From Schleiferiaceae bacterium (lineage in GTDB: Bacteria; Bacteroidota; Bacteroidia; Flavobacteriales; Schleiferiaceae): a stretch of 8,120 nucleotides of DNA. Both the position numbers and the translations under genes were made by a program. Positions 1-7,351 of the stretch are shown here, piece by piece. Below the pieces are notes generated by a model that searched no databases, was not told where the DNA came from, and saw only the letters and a list, made by a program, of their open reading frames with translations. Within the stretch, counting starts at the first letter, position 1. Every line of letters starts with the position of its first letter. The stretch is from positions 1-8,120 of the forward strand of contig JAOARK010000181.1 in NCBI GenBank assembly GCA_025210575.1, in the 5' to 3' direction.

Positions 1-624
1 ATATCTGCCGAAGATGGAAAATTCTTTAGTCAATTCGGCAAAAGACAACTTTCAATGCCCTGTGCTTTAGAAATGAGTAATTACCCAGATTTTCCTTCTA
101 CTAAAAATAACTTCTTCCATTTCGGAGCTATGGATTGGATGCCAAATGTGAACGGAGTCAAATGGCTTATCAAAGAAGTTTGGCCTAAAGTGGTATCAGA
201 AATTGAAGAAGCAAAATTAGTCATAGCCGGAAAGAATATGCCAGAAGACCTTTTGGGTATAAATGATAAAGGAGTTGAAGTGGTTGGCGAGGTTGATGAT
301 TCATCAGAATTTTATGAAGACAACGGAATAATGCTCGTTCCTTTGCTTTCCGGAAGTGGTATCCGAATTAAGATCATTGAAGGATTGGGATACGGAAAGA
401 CAATTGTATCCACTAAAATTGGTTCGGAAGGAATTCCTGTAGAAAGCAAAAAAGAGATAGTAATTGCTGATGATGCGGAAGCGTTCGCTCAAGCGATGAT
501 CGAACTCTATTCTAATCTTGAGAGTCGCCTTAAAATTGGAAAGCAGGCAAGACTATTTGCTCAGGAAAACTATGGAACTGATAAGCTAAGTGTGGAATTA
601 CTTAATTTCTACAATTCCATTTGA
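1..624 (+). CDS. Glycosyltransferase family 4-type protein, C-terminal part (cut by left edge)
   Basis: The frame is open from base 1 (it reads ISAEDGKFF...) and stops with TGA at 622-624, giving 207 residues of a longer protein. The ATG at 55 is internal, because coding sequence continues upstream of it. What is visible is the nucleotide-sugar-binding C-terminal Rossmann half of a GT-B enzyme. It starts with FHFGAMDWMPNVNG (about residues 39-52), the family's usual G-s-MdW-pN strand-loop, followed by KLVIAGKN. The donor-site segment VPLLSGSGIRIKIIEG (about 113-128) leads into GYGKTIVSTKIGSEGIP. In this subfamily the first Glu of the classical E-x7-E motif is replaced by Ser/Gly while the second Glu (IIEG) is kept, which is common for the PL-SGSG-R-K group. 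The likely role is sugar transfer to a surface polysaccharide or glycolipid; donor and acceptor cannot be told. It overlaps the next glycosyltransferase gene by 4 bases, which suggests an operon with translational coupling. Confidence 0.9.
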   Translation: MSAEDGKFFSQFGKRQLSMPCALEMSNYPDFPSTKNNFFHFGAMDWMPNVNGVKWLIKEVWPKVVSEIEEAKLVIAGKNMPEDLLGINDKGVEVVGEVDDSSEFYEDNGIMLVPLLSGSGIRIKIIEGLGYGKTIVSTKIGSEGIPVESKKEIVIADDAEAFAQAMIELYSNLESRLKIGKQARLFAQENYGTDKLSVELLNFYNSI

Positions 625-1790
625 TTCTGGTAGCTAAAATATTGTTCTGGGTATCTATAGGAGGCATAATTCATACCTACCTACTCTACCCTTTGTTTGT
701 GTTGATTTTGTCTTCAGTGAAACGCAAAGATGCAGCACCAAAGACATCAGGGTATTCTCCGTCTGTAGCTGTGATTTTTGCAGCGTACAATGAAGAAAGC
801 GTGCTTAAAGAAAAGATCGATTCTTTATTGGCAAGTAGCTATCCTGAGGATCTACTAAAAATCTATGTTGGATCTGATGCGAGCACGGATGACACGGATG
901 TTATTGCACAAAAGTATGCGGATGAAAATTCAAGAGTTCGATTCATTCGTTTTGACGAACGTACAGGGAAATCAGGAATAATAAACCACTTAGTAAGCAT
1001 TTGTGAAGAAAACCTGATCATCGGCACAGATGCGAATATCATTTTCAATCGCGATACCGTCAATCACTTTGTTCGCCATTTTGAAGACAATGAGGTGCAA
1101 ATGGTTGGGGGCAATATTGCCTACTTCCAAAAAGACAATGCAGGAATAGCAAAACAAGAAAACGCCTATTTGTCCTTTGAAAATAAGTTGAAACAAGGAG
1201 AATCTGATCTATGGCAAAAAGTTCAGGGGGTTGAAGGTGGATTGTATTGCATTCGCAAAACTGCTTTTGTGCCTATTCCTCCGCTCACTTTTATGGAAGA
1301 TTTTTATGTGACTTGTGCCGTATTAAAAAACAATGGCAAAGTTCTTTTTGACAAACATGCCATGGGTTTTGAAGATGTCTCAACTTTGCAAGAAGAAGAA
1401 TTCAAAAGGAAAACGCGCATATCTATTGGAAATTTTCAAAATCTTTCGCGTTTTAAAGGGCTACTTTGGAAAGAACCTTATCCTTTAGGGTTTGCATTTT
1501 TCTCGCATAAAATACTAAGATGGTTTACCCCATTCTTGGCTATTGCTAGCATGATTGCAGCATTTATATTACACAACCACCTATTTTATCTAAACTATCT
1601 ATACTTGGTAATATGTGTACTTTTGCTCACCATTTTAGATGGGCTTTTATACAGTTTACAAATAAAAAGCGGGCCGCTTAGATTCGTTGGTCACTTTGTA
1701 ATGATGAATCTGGCACTATTGAATGGATACATTAAATATTTAAAAGGAGTTAGAACAAATGTCTGGCAACCCACAAAAAGAAATCAGTAG
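621..1790 (+). CDS. Membrane-anchored glycosyltransferase family 2 protein
   Basis: This is a 389-residue GT-A enzyme. An N-terminal membrane segment (about 6-31) precedes the catalytic domain. That domain has VAVIFAAYNEES (49-60), the nucleotide-binding SDAS (85-88) followed by TDDTD, the metal-site region GTDAN (135-139), the acceptor/catalytic-base FMED (224-227), and KRKTRISIGNFQNL (262-275) at the place of the Q-x-x-RW motif of processive synthases. Three hydrophobic segments follow (about 302-319, 323-346, 353-373), and the protein ends in VWQPTKR, a W-x-x-T-x-R tail typical of this group. The architecture resembles the cellulose/PNAG-synthase-like GT2 proteins of Bacteroidota, so export-coupled or membrane-proximal glycan synthesis is likely; the product is unknown. 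The start is TTG at 621, because the upstream frame closes with TAA at 603-605 and there is no ATG or GTG before the first membrane helix. No Shine-Dalgarno site is seen. The gene overlaps its upstream neighbour by 4 bases and its downstream neighbour by 32. Confidence 0.9.
   Translation: MILVAKILFWVSIGGIIHTYLLYPLFVLILSSVKRKDAAPKTSGYSPSVAVIFAAYNEESVLKEKIDSLLASSYPEDLLKIYVGSDASTDDTDVIAQKYADENSRVRFIRFDERTGKSGIINHLVSICEENLIIGTDANIIFNRDTVNHFVRHFEDNEVQMVGGNIAYFQKDNAGIAKQENAYLSFENKLKQGESDLWQKVQGVEGGLYCIRKTAFVPIPPLTFMEDFYVTCAVLKNNGKVLFDKHAMGFEDVSTLQEEEFKRKTRISIGNFQNLSRFKGLLWKEPYPLGFAFFSHKILRWFTPFLAIASMIAAFILHNHLFYLNYLYLVICVLLLTILDGLLYSLQIKSGPLRFVGHFVMMNLALLNGYIKYLKGVRTNVWQPTKRNQ
1744..1749 (+). promoter_or_regulatory. 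Strong Shine-Dalgarno site for the ribB/RibBA-like gene
   Basis: AAGGAG lies 9 bases before the ATG at 1759 and inside the coding sequence of the preceding glycosyltransferase (within its LKGV codons). It fixes the start at 1759. It stands out because the other starts in this window (621, 7283, 7352) have no comparable site, as is usual for Bacteroidota. Confidence 0.75.
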
Positions 1791-2922
1791 ATCATTAGAT
1801 ACCATTGAGGAGGCAATTGAAGACATCAAGGCCGGAAAAGTGGTTATTGTTGTTGATGATGAGGATAGAGAAAATGAAGGTGATTTTGTTGCTGCGGCTG
1901 AAAAAGTCACTCCCGACCTCATAAACTTTATGGCTAAACATGGCCGTGGTTTAATTTGTACACCTTTAGTTGAAGAACGTTGCAAAGAACTGGGGTTAGA
2001 TCTTATGGTGAGCAACAATACCGATCCTCACCAAACTCAATTTACCATTTCTGTAGACAAAATTGGCGATGGTTGCACAACTGGAATTTCTGCTAGTGAT
2101 AGAGCAAAGACGGTACAGGCATTGGTAGATAAAAAAACAAAGCCTTCTGATCTAGCTCGTCCTGGTCACATATTTCCGCTTATCGCGAAAACAGGCGGTG
2201 TGCTAAGACGTACCGGACATACCGAGGCTGCTATAGATTTAGCCCGACTTGCTGGTTTAGAGCCTGCAGGAACTATCGTAGAAATAATGAATGAGGATGG
2301 CACAATGGCGCGCCTACCTCAACTTTATGAGATCGCTGAAAAATTCGATCTTAAGATCATCAGTATTGAAGACCTAGTAGCATACAGAATGCAAAAGGAA
2401 TCTTTGATCGCATTGAGAGAGGAATTTGATATTGACACAGAGCATGGAGTTTTTACGTTGAAGGCGTACGAGCAAACTACCAACGGTCAAATTCACTTAG
2501 CTTTATCTAAGGGAAGCTGGAAAAAGAATGAACCTGTTCTTGTGCGTGTTCATTCCTCTGGGGTAGGTAATGACATTTTCCATTTGTTAACTACCGATGG
2601 CCCAACTCAACTTCGTAAAGCGATGGAACATATCTACAACCATGGCAATGGTGTTATTGTTTATATGAATCAACAGCAAATGGCTGGTGGACTTTTAGAT
2701 CGATTAAAAGATTACAAAGCCCATTTGATTGGAGGAACAAAAGCTCCCAAAAAATCATCGTTTTCTAAAGATGCTAGAGATTTTGGAATTGGCGCCCAAA
2801 TATTGCATGACCTAGGAGTGAGTAAAGTAAAACTGCTCACCAACAACCCTATTAAGCGTGTAGGAATTGTTGGTTACGGATTAGAAATAGTTGAAAATGT
2901 TGCGATGGACGGGTCTTTCTAA
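1759..2922 (+). CDS. ribB: 3,4-dihydroxy-2-butanone-4-phosphate synthase fused to a degenerate GTP cyclohydrolase II domain (annotated family: RibBA)
   Basis: This 387-residue protein has the length and layout of RibBA. The N-terminal RibB half (about 10-210) is intact: DDEDRENEGD (33-42), HGRGLIC (61-67), TTGISASDR (107-115), RPGHIFPL (134-141) and GHTEA (153-157). It should convert ribulose 5-phosphate to dihydroxybutanone phosphate for riboflavin synthesis in the cytoplasm. The RibA half (about 215-387) keeps the fold markers RVHS (263-266), ARDFGIGAQIL (339-349) and LLTNNP (359-364). However, the zinc site is gone: the family's RVHSEC reads RVHSSG, and L-R-C-D-C-G reads LTTDGP. The catalytic RQEGRGIGL loop reads NQQQMAGGL (304-312). 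GTP cyclohydrolase II activity is therefore very unlikely; a RibBX-like regulatory or structural role is an inference. The start at ATG 1759 matches the family N-terminus and has AAGGAG 9 bases upstream. The gene overlaps the GT2 gene by 32 bases and its stop overlaps that of tamB. No FMN riboswitch is seen, so it is probably expressed from the operon promoter upstream. Confidence 0.93.
   Translation: MSGNPQKEISRSLDTIEEAIEDIKAGKVVIVVDDEDRENEGDFVAAAEKVTPDLINFMAKHGRGLICTPLVEERCKELGLDLMVSNNTDPHQTQFTISVDKIGDGCTTGISASDRAKTVQALVDKKTKPSDLARPGHIFPLIAKTGGVLRRTGHTEAAIDLARLAGLEPAGTIVEIMNEDGTMARLPQLYEIAEKFDLKIISIEDLVAYRMQKESLIALREEFDIDTEHGVFTLKAYEQTTNGQIHLALSKGSWKKNEPVLVRVHSSGVGNDIFHLLTTDGPTQLRKAMEHIYNHGNGVIVYMNQQQMAGGLLDRLKDYKAHLIGGTKAPKKSSFSKDARDFGIGAQILHDLGVSKVKLLTNNPIKRVGIVGYGLEIVENVAMDGSF
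2919..2922. other. Overlapping convergent stop codons (CTAA)
   Basis: The plus-strand TAA of the ribB gene (2920-2922) and the minus-strand TAG of tamB (2919-2921) share bases within CTAA. No hairpin plus T-run is visible on either strand near the junction, so neither gene shows an intrinsic terminator here. Transcripts from both sides are expected to run into the opposing gene. Confidence 0.9.
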
Positions 2923-5900
2923 GGCTCGTTCACTTTTGGTTCTTCTTCCTTCTTTCCTCCGCCAAAAAAGAAACGGACAAAATCTCCCCAAGTATTAAAA
3001 TCTCTTTGATAGAGTATACCTAATCCCTGCGTGTAATTTGCCAATTGGTCTCTTGCTGGGTTATTCTGGTTATTCCGGTTGAAGGCTTTCCCCTGTACTC
3101 TACCATCTTCTGTGATTTTATATTTCACTTCAAAATCTCCCGCTAGAGTCTGTGTGTTAGTGGTGTTGTTGGTACTCCCTACTGGAACATCCAAAATCCC
3201 ACTTACGGTTATTCTGTCATCATAAAAGTTTTTTGATACGCCAATCTCCACTTCATCCTGATAACCTGCTTGAGTTGCAGTATTGTAGTTCATATTCACA
3301 TCTACAAAATCTCCTGTTCCAGAATTGATCCAGTTAGAAAACTGATTAGATAACATTTGAATAGAATTCGCTTGAATACCCTGTCCTGCTAAATTTTCGT
3401 CATTTATCTCGTCTACCCAGAATCGATTCAACACCAATAAAGAAAAAGCTTGTTGATTCAATTTGTCTACGTCTGTCAATTTGTTTCTCAGTTCTTCTTG
3501 CCATGAAGATTGTGCACCGGGCAAGTCAATTTCAAAAGAAATCGTAGGGTTCATCAAATCACCTTTTAAAATCAAAAACAAATCAACGGTCACTCGCTCA
3601 TCGCTATAACCTCCAGAAGTAACAATGCCAGTAAGAGTAGTTCTCGTGGTATACTTTGCTCTTAAATTCACGTCCGCATTATAAGGGTCACCACTCCAGT
3701 GAAAAGTACCACCAGGCTCTAACACAAAAGGTTTATTAATAATACTTCTCATGGTAAAGAGGTAGTCTCCTTTTTCTAAGGTGTAATCTCCATACATGGT
3801 AATATCTCCGTTTGGGGCCATTTCAATTTTCACCAATCCATTTCCCGATCCGCTAATAATGTCACCTACGGTTTCGTCCATAATTAATCGAACTTCTGCA
3901 TCATTCGTTGCCTCTACATTAATTGTCAATTTCATTCCGCGTAAGTCCAACTCTGTAAGTCTATCTTGAAGAATTTCTGTATAGACACTCTCGGTATTCA
4001 CAAAAGTGATAAAGTTGCTTCTTTCCACTTCAATATCACTGGTTATGGGCATGTTGAATTCTGTACCTCGTTCGGTGCGCAAATTCAATTCCAAGTCTAT
4101 TTCTTCTACAGGACCTTTAATTGTCATAAAGCCAGATGCATATCCCTTTCCAAAGAAGTAATCATAATCGCCCCTTTTAAGGTCCATACCCAGCAGCTTA
4201 TCAGCTTCTACTGTCAGATCAAAAATGAAATTATCAAACGCTTTGTGATTCACGCTCCCACTTACATAACCTTTGGTATTTTCGGTCACATCCCGAATTT
4301 CCGTTTTGCCCAATATAAATGCGGTATCTCTAATCTCTACCGTGGGTTGACCAACGATGTTATATTCCGTTTGAAGAAAAGGAACCTTCATCGCCACTTG
4401 AGACAGCGTCAATCCTCCAGTAAAATGAGGCTTAGACAGTGGGCCACTTATTTTAATATCTCCAGTAATTGTGCCTCTTAAATCCGATAGAACACCATCA
4501 ACGAGCGGATTAAGCGCACTCACCCTAAATCGGTTGAAATTAGCATCAGCAGAGATATAAGCATTGCTATCGGGTTTAAAAATCCCGTCAACACTAAAAG
4601 ATGGAAGCTTACCTCTTTCAATATCAGCTGTAAACTGGAAAAGTTCTCGCTCGTAATCCCAATTGCTCTCAATTCGAACGTCTCCTACCCAATCGTCATT
4701 CACTAAAAGACTGTCTGCTCTGAAATCTGAAAGAATCTTAGGTTCTCCAAAAACTTCGCTTAACATGATGTCTCCATTCATGACACCAGAAATCCTTGTA
4801 TTTGGATTACCAATAAAGTAATTGAGAATGTTCATGTTCAAGCTATCAGAACTGAACCTCAATATTTCATATCTCTTATCAGACAAAGTTCCATTAATGG
4901 CTAAATTACTTTCCTCACTCTGAACGAAAATATTGTCAATAACAACCATGTCTTTAGTCCAGGTTATCTTGTTGTTACCTACTAAAGCAAAATCTTGAAG
5001 CCCAATGTTAAAAGTGGTTTTCGATAAACTCAGCTGGTATTCATTTTCGTTTTCAGATGTACTATTTCCAACCACTTTGATATGATTTTCAATACTGTCT
5101 TGAACTCGCGCCATAATTCTAAAACTCACACTATCCTGAAAAACGTCTAACACGACCCGATTGGAGTCTGAAGTTATTTTATCGCTTTCTAGGTGTTTCA
5201 CTTCCAAATCAATATTTCCATTGCTTAAAGAGTCTTTTACTCTTAGCCCAATCCCAGACATCGACAATGAATTGTATTCAATTAATGGAGAATTAAGGTT
5301 TAGGCTGAAAAGTTGATTTGGCATTTCTATATGACCATCAATATGAGTCCCCGGCTCTAAGTGCAATCCAGGAACAAATAGTGTAGAAAGCAAGTGAGTA
5401 TTATTTAGGTTTACTTCATATGAACAACTTAAATTATATTCTTTTTCAGTTTCCTCAACAGGGTAGAATTTGTAAAGCGAAGAAGCTACTCTTTCAAAAG
5501 AAGGAATGAGTTCCATCATATCAAATTGGCCATCAAGCTTTAGTTCTAAAAGTTGAGAATTCAATTGAACGATATGCCTTTGTTCCTTGTATTCAGAATT
5601 GACCGTTAAAGAATCGAAAAAATAGAAATCACTTTTGTCCTCATACGTGGCATCGAACAATATTAAGTCACCTTTAAAATCATTCAAGTTTTTGTAGGTA
5701 AGGTTAGAGCTTAATTTCCCCGATGTAATCGAAACGGTGTCTTTGCTTAAACCGAGTTTATACAAATCAGCTTCCTTAAGGTGGGCATAAAAATCAAAAA
5801 CCTTGTTGGCATGTTGAAAATCTACCAGGCCATCAAAATCTAATTTCAAATTGGGATCTTTAACCTTCAGGCTCCCGTTAAAGATTCTGTCTTTGGTTCT

Positions 5901-7283
5901 TCCTGTTACAACGGAGTTTTGCAGTCTATAACCACTTACATCTAGATAAGTGACATGCAGTGAGTCCATTTCAAAATCTAAATATTTCGCTACAGTACCA
6001 CTACCGTTTATTTTTCCATCAAAAGAGGTTTTACCTAACGTTTGGTTTTCTAATAATTTTCCTATTTCAAAATCTCTAAAATCAACTTCGCCTTTATATC
6101 CCAGATTATCAGGATTATCAACATTGCTTAAGTCTACATCCATAAACCCACCTCCCAAAGCGGTGTTTATATCCCCTTCAATGGCAATGTTAATCAAGTC
6201 ACCGATATAACTCCCTTTCAGCTCTATCTTTTCAAGAGCCCTTAACTGTTTGGGCAATTCATAGCCCGCTAAAGGTGTTATGTATCTATTGTAATCCTCT
6301 ACTGTTCCGGCAAAATCCATGTTGGTAGCACGAATAAAAATGCTATCTGCTCGAGTTGAATTTTTAATATCAACATCTCCAATAAAGTGTGTTCTCTTTC
6401 CCATTCTTGCATTGACATCAACACAATGCAAGTCATTTACTGTGCCTGTTCCTTTAGCGGAGGCATGCATCATTCCAAAATCAGGAAAAGAGGAGAGCCA
6501 TGATCTAAATTCATCACTAGAAACGTCAGCTTGGTAAACATCAGCAGTTATTTGCACACTGTCTTCAAAATACTCCAAGACCTCATCAGAAGAATAATCC
6601 AGACGAACATCTCCTCTAAATTTGGTCTGTTCTGTTTCTACTTCAAGATCATATGCCTCAATATATTTTTCTTGATATGCAGCTTTGGCTGAAAAATGCT
6701 TGAGGTCTGTACGGTATCGATCTACAAAAGTGAAGGACTGAATATCTGCTTTGACGTAACCATCATTCAAATGAAAATCGTTTACACATATTTTACTGTA
6801 ATCTAGAAAGATATTGGTACAAGAATCTTCACATCCCAAACGGTGTTTAATAAAGCGCATGGAGTCAACTTCAACCTTTGGTGTTTTCCATTGAAAAGGG
6901 TTAGCACTTTGTTCTTTAGGGCCATCTCCAGACAATTTGACCAAGAAATTCTTGAAGTTGAAAACGGAGTCCTCAGGATATTTTCTCAGGTAAATTTTCC
7001 CATTATTCAGTTCTACCGTACCTGTTTTTAAGAGGTTCTTATTTGCATTGTAGCCGATGTTGTGAGTACTAATGTACCCGGCATAGATTAAGGTATCTTG
7101 ATGTCCATCAGCCAGATAAACATCTTGAAGCTCAATATTTCTAGGAAAAGAAATTCGAATCTTTCCAATATGCGCATCTAACCCAAATTCTTCATTTAGG
7201 TAATTCACTGCCACATTGGCCAGGTAAGTTTGCACAGATTCCATAGAAAGAATGAAGGTTGACAGAATGATGAAAATCACCAT
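2919..7283 (-). CDS. tamB: TamB-family translocation/assembly module protein (DUF490, AsmA/bridge-like lipid-transfer superfamily)
   Basis: This is a 1454-residue protein, longer than the roughly 1260-residue TamB of E. coli but usual for Bacteroidota. An N-terminal membrane helix (VIFIILSTFIL, about 2-12) is followed by SVQTYLANVAVNYLNEEFG, the family's typical entry to the periplasmic part. A very long series of alternating beta-strand segments follows (repeated 'G.V.....N' and 'DG.F' patterns), as expected for an elongated beta-taco groove. The C-terminal TamB domain covers about 1040-1430. Its landmarks are GYASGFMTIKGPVEEIDL, RGTEFNMPI (about 1072-1080), LLVLNRFW (about 1277-1284), FYDDRITVSG and TQGLGILYQRDF, ending in an acidic/basic low-complexity tail KKEEEPKVNEP. 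Known relatives span the periplasm and act in outer-membrane protein assembly and phospholipid transport, usually with a BamA-like TamA, which is not encoded here. The gene is divergent from tsaD. The start is uncertain: ATG 7283 leaves out an in-frame basic stretch upstream. Confidence 0.92.
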   Translation of the reverse strand: MVIFIILSTFILSMESVQTYLANVAVNYLNEEFGLDAHIGKIRISFPRNIELQDVYLADGHQDTLIYAGYISTHNIGYNANKNLLKTGTVELNNGKIYLRKYPEDSVFNFKNFLVKLSGDGPKEQSANPFQWKTPKVEVDSMRFIKHRLGCEDSCTNIFLDYSKICVNDFHLNDGYVKADIQSFTFVDRYRTDLKHFSAKAAYQEKYIEAYDLEVETEQTKFRGDVRLDYSSDEVLEYFEDSVQITADVYQADVSSDEFRSWLSSFPDFGMMHASAKGTGTVNDLHCVDVNARMGKRTHFIGDVDIKNSTRADSIFIRATNMDFAGTVEDYNRYITPLAGYELPKQLRALEKIELKGSYIGDLINIAIEGDINTALGGGFMDVDLSNVDNPDNLGYKGEVDFRDFEIGKLLENQTLGKTSFDGKINGSGTVAKYLDFEMDSLHVTYLDVSGYRLQNSVVTGRTKDRIFNGSLKVKDPNLKLDFDGLVDFQHANKVFDFYAHLKEADLYKLGLSKDTVSITSGKLSSNLTYKNLNDFKGDLILFDATYEDKSDFYFFDSLTVNSEYKEQRHIVQLNSQLLELKLDGQFDMMELIPSFERVASSLYKFYPVEETEKEYNLSCSYEVNLNNTHLLSTLFVPGLHLEPGTHIDGHIEMPNQLFSLNLNSPLIEYNSLSMSGIGLRVKDSLSNGNIDLEVKHLESDKITSDSNRVVLDVFQDSVSFRIMARVQDSIENHIKVVGNSTSENENEYQLSLSKTTFNIGLQDFALVGNNKITWTKDMVVIDNIFVQSEESNLAINGTLSDKRYEILRFSSDSLNMNILNYFIGNPNTRISGVMNGDIMLSEVFGEPKILSDFRADSLLVNDDWVGDVRIESNWDYERELFQFTADIERGKLPSFSVDGIFKPDSNAYISADANFNRFRVSALNPLVDGVLSDLRGTITGDIKISGPLSKPHFTGGLTLSQVAMKVPFLQTEYNIVGQPTVEIRDTAFILGKTEIRDVTENTKGYVSGSVNHKAFDNFIFDLTVEADKLLGMDLKRGDYDYFFGKGYASGFMTIKGPVEEIDLELNLRTERGTEFNMPITSDIEVERSNFITFVNTESVYTEILQDRLTELDLRGMKLTINVEATNDAEVRLIMDETVGDIISGSGNGLVKIEMAPNGDITMYGDYTLEKGDYLFTMRSIINKPFVLEPGGTFHWSGDPYNADVNLRAKYTTRTTLTGIVTSGGYSDERVTVDLFLILKGDLMNPTISFEIDLPGAQSSWQEELRNKLTDVDKLNQQAFSLLVLNRFWVDEINDENLAGQGIQANSIQMLSNQFSNWINSGTGDFVDVNMNYNTATQAGYQDEVEIGVSKNFYDDRITVSGILDVPVGSTNNTTNTQTLAGDFEVKYKITEDGRVQGKAFNRNNQNNPARDQLANYTQGLGILYQRDFNTWGDFVRFFFGGGKKEEEPKVNEP

Positions 7284-7331
7284 GCCAACAAAGATTCTTC
7301 TTAATATTTTCCAAAATCTTTTAATAGCCTT
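7284..7331 (-). other. In-frame basic extension upstream of the tamB ATG, without a standard start codon
   Basis: Reading upstream of the ATG at 7283 in the same frame gives 16 codons, KAIKRFWKILRRIFVG, before a TAG at 7332-7334. This basic stretch followed by a hydrophobic helix is what TamB proteins usually show as their cytoplasmic N-terminus. None of the 16 codons is ATG, GTG or TTG. The only near-start is ATT at 7323-7325, which would give a protein beginning (M)KRFWKILRRIF. GAAGG lies only 2 bases before it, which is too close for a standard ribosome binding site. The translated start could therefore be 7283 or an ATT start at 7325, or a sequencing error may hide the true one. Confidence 0.4.
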
Positions 7332-7338
7332 CTATTTC

Positions 7339-7346
7339 TATTTTTG
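7339..7346 (+). promoter_or_regulatory. Candidate Bacteroidota -7 promoter element (TAnnTTTG) for tsaD
   Basis: TATTTTTG is an exact match to the Bacteroidota -7 consensus TAnnTTTG. It lies in the 68-base divergent spacer and ends 5 bases before the tsaD ATG at 7352. Initiation would fall at about 7350-7352, giving a leaderless or nearly leaderless mRNA. No good TTG/TTTG -33 box is seen about 20 bases upstream (around 7311-7322), so the match may be chance in an AT-rich spacer. No matching element was found on the minus strand for tamB. Confidence 0.4.
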
Positions 7347-7351
7347 CGCTC

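Noticed and set aside
1380..1450. GT2 lacks a classical Q-x-x-RW motif, suggesting a novel enzyme
   Set aside because: The KRKTRISIGNFQ segment at this position is a common variant in Bacteroidota GT2 proteins, so it is a subfamily trait rather than an oddity.
1600..1758. Possible FMN riboswitch before the riboflavin gene
   Set aside because: The region is GT2 coding sequence right up to the overlap. I cannot see the conserved AGGG...GC-rich multi-stem FMN element, and there is no untranslated space for it.
1740..2018. A 92-codon minus-strand open frame over the GT2/ribB junction
   Set aside because: It is a shadow of the strongly conserved RibB coding frame, with no known motif and no start signal. 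The minus-strand frames at 304-492, 863-1063 and 990-1196 are likewise shadows of the glycosyltransferase genes.
3966..4481. A 171-codon open frame on the plus strand opposite tamB
   Set aside because: It lies wholly inside a well-supported tamB frame, has no recognisable domain, and its composition looks like the complement of beta-strand-rich coding sequence. The other shorter plus-strand frames at 5950-6210, 6319-6537 and 6843-7031 are rejected for the same reason.
7284..7351. Hairpin, operator or small RNA in the tamB-tsaD spacer
   Set aside because: The spacer is AT-rich with only a short CTATTT duplication and no convincing inverted repeat. Beyond the candidate -7 box nothing is supportable.
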